Assembly (NCBI RefSeq): GCF_001189915.1
Contig: NZ_LFLS01000001.1
Location: forward strand, 281,099 to 345,098
Direction: 5' to 3'
From: Herbaspirillum autotrophicum
GTDB taxonomy: Bacteria; Pseudomonadota; Gammaproteobacteria; Burkholderiales; Burkholderiaceae_D
Length of the DNA stretch: 64,000 nt
Shown here: positions 37,442-45,733 of the stretch, piece after piece
Position numbering within the stretch: the first letter of the stretch is position 1
Layout: every line of letters starts with the position of its first letter
Made by a program: the position numbers and the translations under genes
Notes under the pieces: model-generated
Told to the model about the DNA's origin: nothing
What the model saw: only the letters and a program-made list of their open reading frames with translations
Databases searched by the model: none

Positions 37442-37551
37442 GGTCGAGGGTTGATGAGTGAAATCTGGAAGAAGATGAATATTTGCACGCTCTTTCGTTG
37501 ATAAACCGACCTGATGGAAAAATCGCGAAAACTATCGCTATTTTTCTAGAT
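37430..37551 (-). repeat. Duplicated segment, copy A (gene start plus upstream region)
   Basis: Aligned on the start codons at 37441 and 38606, copy A matches copy B (38595-38716) without gaps. Shared blocks at identical offsets are GATGAATATTTGCACG (37474-37489), GCGAAAACTATC (37525-37536) and TTTTTCTAGAT (37541-37551). In both copies a minus-strand frame ends at the TAG inside TCTAGA. The segment probably holds the promoter of the downstream gene. Confidence 0.8.
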
Positions 37552-37767
37552 GCATGTTTCTTGATTTCTGGATTTGATGATGTTGATCGACGTGATGCGA
37601 TCTTGCACGCGATGGCGATGTTGGCTACGCAGAGGAATGTCGGGTCGCGGGATGTGTGTGGGCTGACTGACAGAAAACACGTCGGCATTCAACTGCAACG
37701 TCACCTTGCAGGCGTTGAAATTCAAGATCAGCTGCTGCATCCTGAATTGTCTTTGCCGCCATTGCAA
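37546..37767 (-). pseudogene. Remnant of a duplicated small gene, copy A
   Basis: A 73-codon frame starting with TTG and ending SRNQETCI. Its end resembles that of the frame at 38711-38944 (ending LSNQKTNI), and both share an ACKVTLQL/ACHSLRLQ-like segment. A stop codon lies directly before the TTG, so this is probably the truncated tail of an older gene. The rest of 37768-37962 shows no supportable gene. Confidence 0.3.
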
Positions 37768-37962
37768 TCACGTTTTGTGCTGATGGTGATCACTGTTTAC
37801 GTTATTGAATTTGCGGACACGATCAATTTGTGCTCCGCATTCAAGCATGCTTGGGTGTGGCACGTCAACGGACGTCGGCGGCGAGGCGGCGCTGATTGAG
37901 AATGTAATCAGCCTTCGAATTTGAAAGAAGAATTTCGGATGTTTCCTGAATGATCGAGAGCG

Positions 37963-38460
37963 TTATTGCTTCGGCGTGATGCTTGAAAATGCACCAAGCA
38001 ATGCTTTAGCAATAAGTTCCTGTAGCAGATCGATCGACTTTTCGTGCATCAGCCGACCAATTTTTTCCCGATTCGCGATCACCTTCGCCACGTAAGGAGA
38101 ATCTTTCGGATTTTCGGCCAAAGATTCCAGTTCGGCGGCAGAAAACGTTTCTGCATAGACTTCGGCAAGGTTTTTGTCCCACTGATCCTGATACTTGGGT
38201 AGTGCGGCATTGATTTCTTTCAGAAGCAATGATCGGGCGCTGACGTGACCAATATTAACGACGATCATTTGATAAGTGACGGTGCCTTGTGCATATTGAT
38301 AACTCAGCGATGTCAGGTTTCTGCCCATACCTGTTTTTTTAATCAATGCCATCGCACTGGTGGCAGACTCAGCAGCGAGGCACCAGGAAAAAGTCAATGT
38401 GGCGATGATAAATGCCATCAATTTAAAAATGCGCGCGCGTTTCATGGATGGGTTCAGCAT
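37963..38460 (-). CDS. DUF2059-like periplasmic protein
   Basis: A 165-residue protein. The hydrophobic stretch MAFIIATLTFSWCLA after a basic start (MKRARIFK) is a signal peptide, giving a mature protein from about AES. The C-terminal half, with VYAETFSAAELESLAENPKDSPY, resembles the DUF2059 helical domain, whose function is unknown. The ATG at 38460 overlaps the TGA of the short frame upstream (38454-38606), so the pair may be coupled. An alternative start is 38445. It sits between the two copies of the duplicated segment. Confidence 0.65.
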   Translation of the reverse strand: MLNPSMKRARIFKLMAFIIATLTFSWCLAAESATSAMALIKKTGMGRNLTSLSYQYAQGTVTYQMIVVNIGHVSARSLLLKEINAALPKYQDQWDKNLAEVYAETFSAAELESLAENPKDSPYVAKVIANREKIGRLMHEKSIDLLQELIAKALLGAFSSITPKQ

Positions 38461-38606
38461 GCATGGTCCGTATCGCTGGCGGCATTGGGGCATCTGTTAA
38501 TGCTGGCGCGCTGACGTTTCGCTATTGTTCCAGGTCCGGTAACGGTTGATAAGTGCAAGACGAGGAGGAAAATCAGGCCAGTCAACCAAAGAAGAAATAT
38601 TTTCAT
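38454..38606 (-). pseudogene. Truncated second copy of the 36737-37441 gene start
   Basis: A 50-codon frame starting MKIFLLWLTGLIFLLVL, clearly related to MKTFFLWFIGLPVALIL at 37441, but diverging after about 18 residues and ending at 38454. It probably arose when the duplication placed this start next to the DUF2059-like gene. It may still serve as a short leader frame coupled to that gene, since its TGA overlaps the next ATG. Confidence 0.5.
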
Positions 38607-38716
38607 GGTCGAATATTGGTGAGTTCAATCTGGGAAATGATGAATATTTGCACGTTCTCTGCCTGATAAAGCGGGACAGAAGAAGAATTGCGAAAACTAT
38701 CCATTTTTTTCTAGAT
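38595..38716 (-). repeat. Duplicated segment, copy B
   Basis: Counterpart of copy A (37430-37551). GATGAATATTTGCACG is at 38639-38654, GCGAAAACTATC at 38690-38701 and TTTTTCTAGAT at 38706-38716, all at the same distance from the start codon as in copy A (33, 84 and 100 bases). Confidence 0.8.
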
Positions 38717-38944
38717 ATTGGTTTTTTGATTACTGAGGCGGATGGCAGTTGATGAGGTCAGCTGGTGTGATACGGTCTGGCTGGCGATCCGCATCTGCAA
38801 TCGCAGCGAATGGCAGGCCTTCAAGTTCATGCCAATACAGTGGTTGATGAAATGTTTTTTTGCTTGATGGGTCAGTTGCGCAGATAGGTAAAAGGCCAGC
38901 CATGACGCACATGCGGTGATCGCACCGGGCATTGCCAGCGCCAT
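38711..38944 (-). CDS. Small hypothetical frame, copy B of the duplicated unit
   Basis: A 77-codon frame ending LSNQKTNI, related to the frame at 37546-37767. It has no recognised domain and a weak start context. Because only its end is conserved with copy A, it is probably a decaying gene or its 3' remnant, not a functional protein. Confidence 0.25.
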   Translation of the reverse strand: MALAMPGAITACASWLAFYLSAQLTHQAKKHFINHCIGMNLKACHSLRLQMRIASQTVSHQLTSSTAIRLSNQKTNI

Positions 38945-38969
38945 TGCTCAGGAAATCGTCAGCCGCTTC

Positions 38970-40154
38970 CTAGAACAGATCGCGTGCTGCATCCGGCAGG
39001 TTGTTGCCGCTGATCAGCGCGGCCATGACGCGTTCACCGAGCGCCAGTCCGACGCTCATGCCGACGCCGCTGTGCATCAGCACGGCAGTGGTTTGATCAT
39101 CGATGCTGAGTACCGAAAACGGTCCCGGTCCCTTGGCGCCATACACGCCTTGCCAGCGTTCGACCACCTTGAGATTGACACCCAGCGTGTGCTCCGCCAA
39201 TTGCAGCAACAGGGTATCGACTTCTTCCTGCTGGAACGGCAGAGCGTCGTTGCCGTAGTGGTGTGAGTCGCCGATGATCAATTCCTGATATGGCGTCGGA
39301 CTGACCAGCAAATGAATCCCATGGCGCTGCAAGGCCGGACTGTGTTCTTTGATATGGGCCTGTAACAGCGCGGCTGCGGGCAGGTCGGCGAAGGCGCCGT
39401 AGTGGGTGCAAGACAGGCCGGTCAGCACTGCGTGGGTCAGCGGCAATGGCGCTTGCGCCACCGCGCGCAGCATGTGCAAGCGGCACTGCTTGAGCTGCAT
39501 GGCTTGCAGACGGTCGGCAAACAGCGTCTGGTAATCATGCCCGCTGCACACCACCGTGCGTTCCGCATGGACATCGCCGGCACTGGTTTCCAGCATGCCG
39601 TCACCGGCTTCCTTGACCAGCGTATTGAAATGAAACTGCACCCCTTGTGATTGCAGATAACAGACCAGCGCGGGTATCGCTTCGCGTGAATACAGTTGCA
39701 GGTCGCGCATGCCATGCAAGGCTGAACGGTGATGGCGAAAGCGGCCGTTGTACAGCGCGGCCAGCCGTTCGCCTTGCAACAGCGATACGTCATAGCCATG
39801 TTGCCGGGCGCGGGTGATCATGAATTCTTCGAGCACCGCGTGTTCGCGGGCATCGCGGGCAAACAGCAAACTGCCCGTTTCGCGTGCGCTGAAATGGGCG
39901 CGTGGCGCCAGATGCAGCCACAGCTCGCGGCTTTGGCGGGCCAGCGCATGCATCAGTCCGGGTGGCTGGCCGGTGACCAGTACCATGCCGAAGTTGCGGA
40001 TGGAGGCGCCGAGCGGGGCGCTGCTGCGTTCAAATACGGCTACCCGCAAGCCGCGTCTGGATGCTGCAAAAGCATGTGCCAGGCCGAGTATGCCGGCACC
40101 CACGACGGCCACATCGATATGGCCGTGACTTGAATTACCCATCATGTTGCGCAT
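38970..40154 (-). CDS. FAD-dependent oxidoreductase, TIGR03364-like (phosphonate-associated)
   Basis: A 394-residue DAO-family flavoprotein. The FAD motif VVGAGILGLAHAFAASRRG is near residue 17, followed by SIRNFGMVLVTGQPPG, typical of the TIGR03364 group found in phosphonate gene clusters; the C-terminus has MHSGVGMSVGLALGERV. Members are thought to oxidise 2-aminoethylphosphonate or its N-methyl derivatives (from memory). It lies directly downstream of a three-gene 2-aminoethylphosphonate-type ABC transporter on the same strand, so it probably acts on the imported substrate. Confidence 0.85.
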   Translation of the reverse strand: MRNMMGNSSHGHIDVAVVGAGILGLAHAFAASRRGLRVAVFERSSAPLGASIRNFGMVLVTGQPPGLMHALARQSRELWLHLAPRAHFSARETGSLLFARDAREHAVLEEFMITRARQHGYDVSLLQGERLAALYNGRFRHHRSALHGMRDLQLYSREAIPALVCYLQSQGVQFHFNTLVKEAGDGMLETSAGDVHAERTVVCSGHDYQTLFADRLQAMQLKQCRLHMLRAVAQAPLPLTHAVLTGLSCTHYGAFADLPAAALLQAHIKEHSPALQRHGIHLLVSPTPYQELIIGDSHHYGNDALPFQQEEVDTLLLQLAEHTLGVNLKVVERWQGVYGAKGPGPFSVLSIDDQTTAVLMHSGVGMSVGLALGERVMAALISGNNLPDAARDLF

Positions 40155-40213
40155 CAGATATCCTTGCGACAGCCGCCGCGCATGCCGGCATCCGGCACGC
40201 GCGGAAAGTGTCT

Positions 40214-41236
40214 TTATTTCTTTTCAGCCTTGGCTTCGTAACGCTTGCTCCATTCGGTCAGAATGCGATCGCGATTGCTGCTGGCCCAGGTGAAGTCGTT
40301 CTTGGTCAGGCGCTTTTCGTAATCGGCCGGCAACAGGGCATCCGGCTTGGCGATGCCAGGCATGGCGACCACTGCGAAGTTCTTTTCGTACAGCATCATG
40401 GCGTCTTTGCTGGCAGAGAAGTCAGCCAGGCGCTTGGCGGCATCCAGATTCTTGCTGCCCTTGACGATGGCGGTGGCTTCGATATCCCAGCCCAGACCTT
40501 CCGACGGCAGAATGATATCGATAGGCGCACCTTCTTTCTTGGTCTTCACGGCGCGGTATTCAAACGCGATGCCGATCGGGAATTCACCGGTGGCGGCTTG
40601 TTTGCATGGCTTCGAGCCAGAGTGGGTGTATTGACCGATATTCTTGTGCAAGGCATCCATGTAAGCCCAGGCCTTGTCTTCGCCCATCATTTGAATCCAG
40701 GCGCTGACATCGAGGTAGCCGGTGCCGGAAGAGGCCGGATGCGGCATCACGATCTTGCCGGCATAGATGGGCTTGGTCAGGTCTGCCCACGAGGTCGGCT
40801 TCGGCAGGTTCAGTTTTTGCGCTTCCACAGTGTTGAAGCAGATGGCCGAGCCCCAGACATCCATGCCGACCCAGCTTGGCGGGTTGGCGGCGCTGCGATA
40901 CTTGGCTTCGATGTGGTTCAGGTTTTTCGGGGCATACGATTCCAGCATGCCTTCCTTGTCGAGGATGGCCAGGCTGGATGCCGCCAGACCCCAGATGACG
41001 TCGGCTTTCGGATTGTTTTTCTCGGCCAGCAGCTTGGCGGTGACGATACCGGTCGAGTCCCGCACCCATTTGATTTCAATGTCCGGATTGGCTTTTTCGA
41101 ACGCCGCCTGATAGGCCTTGATCTGATCTGCTTCGAGCGCGGTATAGACCGTCAGGGTCGACGCCGCATGCGCAGAAAACAGGGCGCTTGCGCCCAGCAC
41201 GGTTGCCAGCATTTTGAAAATGGTTGCAGATTTCAT
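40214..41236 (-). CDS. 2-aminoethylphosphonate-type ABC transporter substrate-binding protein
   Basis: A 340-residue periplasmic binding protein of the iron/phosphonate/polyamine class. The signal peptide ends near ASALFSAHA, and the mature protein starts STLTVYTALEADQIKAYQ. Later motifs such as PHPASSGTGYLDVSAWIQ and GEFPIGIAFEY are typical of AEP-binding proteins. The start at 41236 follows GGAAAG; the frame continues 17 codons upstream but lacks a site there. It is third gene after the ATPase and permease genes. Confidence 0.88.
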   Translation of the reverse strand: MKSATIFKMLATVLGASALFSAHAASTLTVYTALEADQIKAYQAAFEKANPDIEIKWVRDSTGIVTAKLLAEKNNPKADVIWGLAASSLAILDKEGMLESYAPKNLNHIEAKYRSAANPPSWVGMDVWGSAICFNTVEAQKLNLPKPTSWADLTKPIYAGKIVMPHPASSGTGYLDVSAWIQMMGEDKAWAYMDALHKNIGQYTHSGSKPCKQAATGEFPIGIAFEYRAVKTKKEGAPIDIILPSEGLGWDIEATAIVKGSKNLDAAKRLADFSASKDAMMLYEKNFAVVAMPGIAKPDALLPADYEKRLTKNDFTWASSNRDRILTEWSKRYEAKAEKK

Positions 41237-41305
41237 GGTTGCTTTCCAGGTGGTTGAAAATGGTGACGGATGAATCAGTTGGCTCAATCAGTTGGTTCAA
41301 TCAGC

Positions 41306-43060
41306 TCAGTGGCGGCTGGTATGACGCCAGGCCTGTGTCCGGCGAACCCAGCGCGCGATACCGACATGCATCAGCAGCGAAAAGCCGGCCGAGGTCAGCA
41401 GAATCAGCGTCGACATGGCAGCGGCCGGACCGACGTCGCCGGCATCATCCATGTTGAGGACGGCGACGGCTGCCAGCACCGTATTCGGGCTGTACAGAAA
41501 GATCACGGCCGAGACGGTGGTCATGGAGGACACGAACAGATAGCGGAAAATTTCCAGCACCGAGGGCAGGCACAGCGGCAGCGTGATGCGCAGATAGGTG
41601 CGCAGCAGCGGCACATTGAGCGAGGCCGAGGCGGCTTCAAATTCGGGATCGATCTGTTTGAGTGCAGTGACGGCGCTCAGGTGGGCGGTGGTATAGAAGT
41701 GCGTCACCGAACACAGAATCAGGATCGCCATGCTGCCGTACAAACCGTTGAGCGGATTGGCCGGGTGATTGAAAAAGAACACATAACCGAGGCCCAGCAC
41801 CAGACCCGGCACGGCCATCGGCAAGAACACCAGCAGCCGCAGCAAGCCGTGCAAGTAGTGTTGACTGCGGGTTTTTTCCAGCAGCCAGGCGCCGGTGAAG
41901 ATCACGGCGGTGCCGATGATGCTGGTGCCGAATGCCAGCTTGATACTGTTGCGATAAGCCAGCCAGCCGCCGCCATCCATATTGTCGAAGTCGTAGTGCA
42001 TCAGCGACAGTTGCAGGTTGTAGGGCCACAGCTTGACCAGCGAGGCGCCGATGGCGACCGTCAGCATCAGCAGCAACGCGGCGCTGATCACCAGCGTGAT
42101 CAGCAGATAAGCGCTGTCGCGCGGCCAGTGCCGGCGCGGCCGGTAGATTTCAGCACGGCTGCTCATCTGGGCCCGCTGCCGGCGTTGCAGCCAGCCATCG
42201 ATGACGAAGGTCAGCACGGCCGGAATCAACAGCAGCAAACCGATCATGGCGCCGCGTCCGAATTGTTGCTGACCGACCACCGCTTTGTAAGCTTCGACGG
42301 CCATCACGTTATAGGCGCCGCCGACAATCTTGGGTACGCCGAAGTCGGTGATCGACAAGGTGAACACCAGGCAGAATGCGCCGAAGATGCCGTAACGCGT
42401 GGCCGGCAATGTGACATTGCGGAAGGTGCGCCAGCCGCTTGAACCCATGGCGGAGGCGGCGTCATACAGACGACCATCGGCCATCGACAAGGCCGACAGC
42501 AAGATCATCAGGGCATGCGGAAAGGTGTAAAACGCCTGGCCCAGCAAGATGCCCCAGAAACCGTAAATGTTGCCATTCATCCATTCCTTGAACAGCCCCT
42601 GATTGCCGAACAGATAAATCAGGGCGATACCGGGCAACAACGAAGGCGCCAGCAGCGGCAGCAAGGCCACTGCGCGCCATACGCCCTTGAGCGGAATCAG
42701 GGTGCGGTGCAGGGCGTAGGCAAACAGATAGGCGAGTGGCACGACCAATGTCGCCACCGCAGCCGAGACCGCGATGCTGCGACCGACCATCGGCACGAAA
42801 TTGGGATTGCTCAGCAATTGTTGCCACGGCAACAGACCCGACCAGACGCCCTGCTGGTCGAGCACGGCCAGCACCAGCACACTGACCAGCGGCAAACCGA
42901 GAAACACAATCAGCGCCAGCAACAACAGCCATTTCAAGCCCGATGCCAGCAAGGCATCGCGGTCGATATGCGACCAGCGCGCGGGCGCGACTGCGGCCGG
43001 ATACGGGGGCAACGAGGCGGGAGGCGGAGGCATGCTGGCGGCAGCGAGTGAGGCGGACAT
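41306..43060 (-). CDS. 2-aminoethylphosphonate-type ABC transporter permease (fused two-domain)
   Basis: A 584-residue inner-membrane permease with about twelve hydrophobic segments arranged as two permease domains in one chain, each with an EAA-type loop (AASAMGSSGWRTFRNVTLPAT in the first, EAASASLNVPLLRTYLRITLP in the second). This fused form is the PhnU2 type. A proline- and alanine-rich cytoplasmic N-terminus precedes the first segment. The start at 43060 lies 7 bases after the ATPase stop; the 43090 start would overlap it. Confidence 0.87.
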   Translation of the reverse strand: MSASLAAASMPPPPASLPPYPAAVAPARWSHIDRDALLASGLKWLLLLALIVFLGLPLVSVLVLAVLDQQGVWSGLLPWQQLLSNPNFVPMVGRSIAVSAAVATLVVPLAYLFAYALHRTLIPLKGVWRAVALLPLLAPSLLPGIALIYLFGNQGLFKEWMNGNIYGFWGILLGQAFYTFPHALMILLSALSMADGRLYDAASAMGSSGWRTFRNVTLPATRYGIFGAFCLVFTLSITDFGVPKIVGGAYNVMAVEAYKAVVGQQQFGRGAMIGLLLLIPAVLTFVIDGWLQRRQRAQMSSRAEIYRPRRHWPRDSAYLLITLVISAALLLMLTVAIGASLVKLWPYNLQLSLMHYDFDNMDGGGWLAYRNSIKLAFGTSIIGTAVIFTGAWLLEKTRSQHYLHGLLRLLVFLPMAVPGLVLGLGYVFFFNHPANPLNGLYGSMAILILCSVTHFYTTAHLSAVTALKQIDPEFEAASASLNVPLLRTYLRITLPLCLPSVLEIFRYLFVSSMTTVSAVIFLYSPNTVLAAVAVLNMDDAGDVGPAAAMSTLILLTSAGFSLLMHVGIARWVRRTQAWRHTSRH

Positions 43061-43067
43061 GCGCACT

Positions 43068-44156
43068 TCAGGCGAAGACTTGCAGCGCATGGCGGGGCAG
43101 CGCGATCCACAAGGTTTGCGATGCCATCTGCGGCAATTGATCGCGCACCTCGCACACGGTATCGGCCATCAGCGACAGCCCCGGAAGTTGTTCCAGTGCC
43201 AGTGTGATGCGATAGCGGTTGCCGAGATAAATCTGATCGGTAATGCGCGCTTCCACGCGGTTGTCGGCATCGGCAGCCGGCAACAGATTGATTGCTTCGG
43301 GACGGCAAAACAGACGGCCGCTGGCATTCGGTGCGTATTCGACTTGCAGACTGAGGCCGCCGATGTCGACGCTGTTGTTCGCCATTCGCTGGAACGGCAG
43401 CCAGTTCGACTGCCCGATGAAGTCGGCCACGAACGGGGTGGCCGGATGGCGGTAAATCTGATCGGGGGTGCCGCATTGTTCGATGCGGCCGGCTTGCATC
43501 ACGGCGATCCGATCCGACATGGCCATCGCTTCTTCCTGATCGTGCGTGACCATCAGGGTGGTGATGTTAAAGCTGCGCTGCAGGCGCCGGATTTCGAATT
43601 GCAAATGTTCGCGTACCTGCGCATCCAGTGCCGACAGGGGTTCATCCAGCAACAGCAGCGACGGCGACGGCGCCAGCGCACGCGCCAGCGCCACACGTTG
43701 TTGCTGGCCGCCGGATAACTGGCCGGGAAATTTGTGTTCGCTGCCGGCCAGTCCCACCATGTCCAGCATAGCGGTAACCCGTTGTTGTATTTGCACGCGG
43801 TTCAGACGCTTGGTGTTGAGGCCATACGCGACGTTTTGCGCCACGCTCAGATTCGGAAACAGCGCATACGATTGAAACAGAATGCCGTAATCACGTGCTT
43901 GCGGCGGCAGCCGGGAAATATCGCGGCCACCGGCATGGATGCTGCCGCTGTCTTGTCGTTCGAGGCCGGCGATGGTGCGCAGCAGCGTGGTTTTGCCGCA
44001 ACCGGAAGGACCGAGCAGGCACACCATTTCCCCTTGTTTTACTTGCAGCGACACCTGATCGAGCGCCGTGAATGCGCCGAAACGTTTATTGATGTCACGT
44101 ACCGATAGAAAGACGTCAGGGGAATCGTCAGCAGGAATGGAGGCGGAGACCGGCAT
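43068..44156 (-). CDS. 2-aminoethylphosphonate-type ABC transporter ATPase
   Basis: A 362-residue ATPase of the MalK/PotA/PhnT class. Walker A is GPSGCGKTT, the Q-loop is LFQSYALFPNLSV, the signature is [15 protein letters not shown], Walker B is LLLLDEPLSALD, and the switch His is in VTHDQEEAMAM. A C-terminal TOBE-type domain (about 270-360) carries regulation. It is first gene of the operon ATPase-permease-binding protein-oxidoreductase, and a long palindrome lies upstream at 44236-44265. Confidence 0.9.
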   Translation of the reverse strand: MPVSASIPADDSPDVFLSVRDINKRFGAFTALDQVSLQVKQGEMVCLLGPSGCGKTTLLRTIAGLERQDSGSIHAGGRDISRLPPQARDYGILFQSYALFPNLSVAQNVAYGLNTKRLNRVQIQQRVTAMLDMVGLAGSEHKFPGQLSGGQQQRVALARALAPSPSLLLLDEPLSALDAQVREHLQFEIRRLQRSFNITTLMVTHDQEEAMAMSDRIAVMQAGRIEQCGTPDQIYRHPATPFVADFIGQSNWLPFQRMANNSVDIGGLSLQVEYAPNASGRLFCRPEAINLLPAADADNRVEARITDQIYLGNRYRITLALEQLPGLSLMADTVCEVRDQLPQMASQTLWIALPRHALQVFA

Positions 44157-44209
44157 GCAGATGGCGCGCTTTCAAAAGGCAAAACTGTCTGTGCATCGAG
44201 GTGATCGAA

Positions 44210-44265
44210 AGCCGGACCGTGATCCGGCTGAAGTGAGCGGATCATACTCAGCAAATATGACCGCT
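44210..44265 (-). promoter_or_regulatory. Hairpin and operator-like palindrome upstream of phosphonate transporter operon
   Basis: A perfect 7-bp inverted repeat (AGCCGGA 44210-44216, TCCGGCT 44223-44229) is followed by an imperfect palindrome AGCGGATCATA (44236-44246) ... TATGACCGCT (44256-44265), ten matching positions with one extra base. Located 54-109 bases upstream of the ATPase start codon, they are good candidates for regulator binding. Confidence 0.5.
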
Positions 44266-44401
44266 GGATGACTTCGTCTTGCAGGAAACGCCGGCAGGCG
44301 GCGTGGCAGGGGCGATGCAGAGGAGGGTGGCAGTGCAGTTTCTGCTGCGTATGTGACGCGTGCTTATTGTTTTGTGACTTGCCGGTGACGGCAGCACTGC
44401 A

Positions 44402-44890
44402 TCATTTGCTGCCGGTGCCGGCAATGCGTCGCCGCATCGGTGTTGCGGCAGCGGGGCCGGCACTGACCACATGTTGCTGCGGCGTGATGCGCTGGCCGCT
44501 GACGGCATCTGTCAGTATCGGTTCCACCTGATGGCCGGTGGCGACATCGCGCAAGACGACGCTGGCGCCTTCCGGGGCGAAGTGCTGGTTGCCCCATGCC
44601 ATCAGCGTCAGCAATACCGGGCGAAAATCACGGGCACGCGGCGTCAGCACATAGGCGTAACGCGGCGGTTTGCTGCAATACAGTTGGCGTTCCAGCATGC
44701 CTTCGGCGACCAGCGTCTGCAATCGGCGCGTCAGTATGTTGGGGGCGATATCCAGACTCTTTTGAAATTCATCAAAACGACTCAGACCGTAAAAGGCATC
44801 GCGCAAAATCAGAATGCTCCACCATTCGCCGACGCGCTCCAGGCTGCGCGCGATGGGGCATTGCATGTTGCCGAAATGTTTACGTTGCAT
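44402..44890 (-). CDS. HxlR-family transcriptional regulator
   Basis: A 162-residue MarR-like winged-helix regulator of the HxlR type. The domain occupies residues 8-105: CPIARSLERVGEWWSILILRDAFYGLSRFDEFQ, then IAPNILTRRLQTLVAEGML. Cys11 sits where redox- or electrophile-sensing members have their sensor cysteine. The C-terminal tail is variable. It follows the SDR gene on the same strand in the efflux locus and is probably its regulator; a matching inverted repeat lies at 48576-48614. Confidence 0.9.
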   Translation of the reverse strand: MQRKHFGNMQCPIARSLERVGEWWSILILRDAFYGLSRFDEFQKSLDIAPNILTRRLQTLVAEGMLERQLYCSKPPRYAYVLTPRARDFRPVLLTLMAWGNQHFAPEGASVVLRDVATGHQVEPILTDAVSGQRITPQQHVVSAGPAAATPMRRRIAGTGSK

Positions 44891-44932
44891 GGCGGGCTCC
44901 TGATGCAGTTGCGGTCTGTCATGGTTGCCGTT

Positions 44933-44961
44933 GCCGCCGTTACCAGTATTACAACGGCGGC
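44933..44961. other. Strong hairpin between SDR and HxlR genes
   Basis: Perfect 9-bp stem GCCGCCGTT (44933-44941) and AACGGCGGC (44953-44961) around an 11-base loop, in the 84-base gap between the SDR stop and the HxlR start. There is no T-tract. It could partly terminate or stabilise the upstream transcript. Confidence 0.5.
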
Positions 44962-44974
44962 CATGGCAAGTGGG

Positions 44975-45676
44975 TCAGCGTTGCAGCGGCGACAGGTAAA
45001 TGCCGGTCGCCAGACCCTGTTTGACAATGCGGGTAATGTCGTCGGCCAGCACTTCATCCAGACCGTCTTCGACGCCGGCCAGCGTTTGTATGGCGACATC
45101 TTGCGGTTGCACCTTGGGTGCTTCGAAACCATCGGTCATATCGGTTTCCATGAAGCGGACATGCAAGCCCAGCACTTGCGTGCCCTGTTCGCGCAGGGCC
45201 GTGCGCAAACCATTGGTGAAACCCCATGCGGCGGATTTGGATGCCGCATACAGCGACAGTTCCGGCGAATTGACCCAACTGCCGACCGACAATACGTTGA
45301 CGATGGCACCGCCGCCGTTGCGTTGGAGAATCGGCGTGAAGGCCTGGCTCATGCGGATGACGCCGAGGTAGTTGGTATCCATGATTTCGCGCGCTACGTC
45401 GATGGCAGCCGGATCCAGATAGCTGGTGAGGCGGGCAATCCCGGCGTTGTTGATCAGCAGCGAGACATCGCCGCATTGAGCCGCCGCCGCCGCGACCTGA
45501 GCGGCATCGGTGACGTCGAGTTTGACGGCCACCACCCGCGGCAGCTTGATGCTGTCCGGGTCGCGCACACCGGCATACACCTTGCTGGCGCCGCGGGCCA
45601 GCAATTCATGCACCAGTGCCAGGCCGAGGCCGCGATTGGCACCGGTAACGAAAGCGACGGAGTCATTGATCTTCAT
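44975..45676 (-). CDS. SDR-family oxidoreductase
   Basis: A 233-residue short-chain dehydrogenase. The cofactor motif is TGANRGLGLALV, then NNAG, catalytic Ser in NVLSVGSW and Tyr-x3-Lys in YAASKSA. It is close to the compact SDRs often paired with HxlR regulators, which reduce reactive carbonyls or quinones. It sits between the MFS efflux pump and the HxlR gene, suggesting detoxification linked to efflux. Confidence 0.88.
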   Translation of the reverse strand: MKINDSVAFVTGANRGLGLALVHELLARGASKVYAGVRDPDSIKLPRVVAVKLDVTDAAQVAAAAAQCGDVSLLINNAGIARLTSYLDPAAIDVAREIMDTNYLGVIRMSQAFTPILQRNGGGAIVNVLSVGSWVNSPELSLYAASKSAAWGFTNGLRTALREQGTQVLGLHVRFMETDMTDGFEAPKVQPQDVAIQTLAGVEDGLDEVLADDITRIVKQGLATGIYLSPLQR

Positions 45677-45733
45677 GATGGATTTCCTTTGATGTTGAGG
45701 TGAGTTTGCATGCCCGCTGAATGGACTAATGGA

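Noticed and set aside
37483..37899. Plus-strand frame of 138 codons in the duplicated region
   Set aside because: It has no family resemblance and no conservation as protein with copy B, whose homologous stretch supports minus-strand frames.
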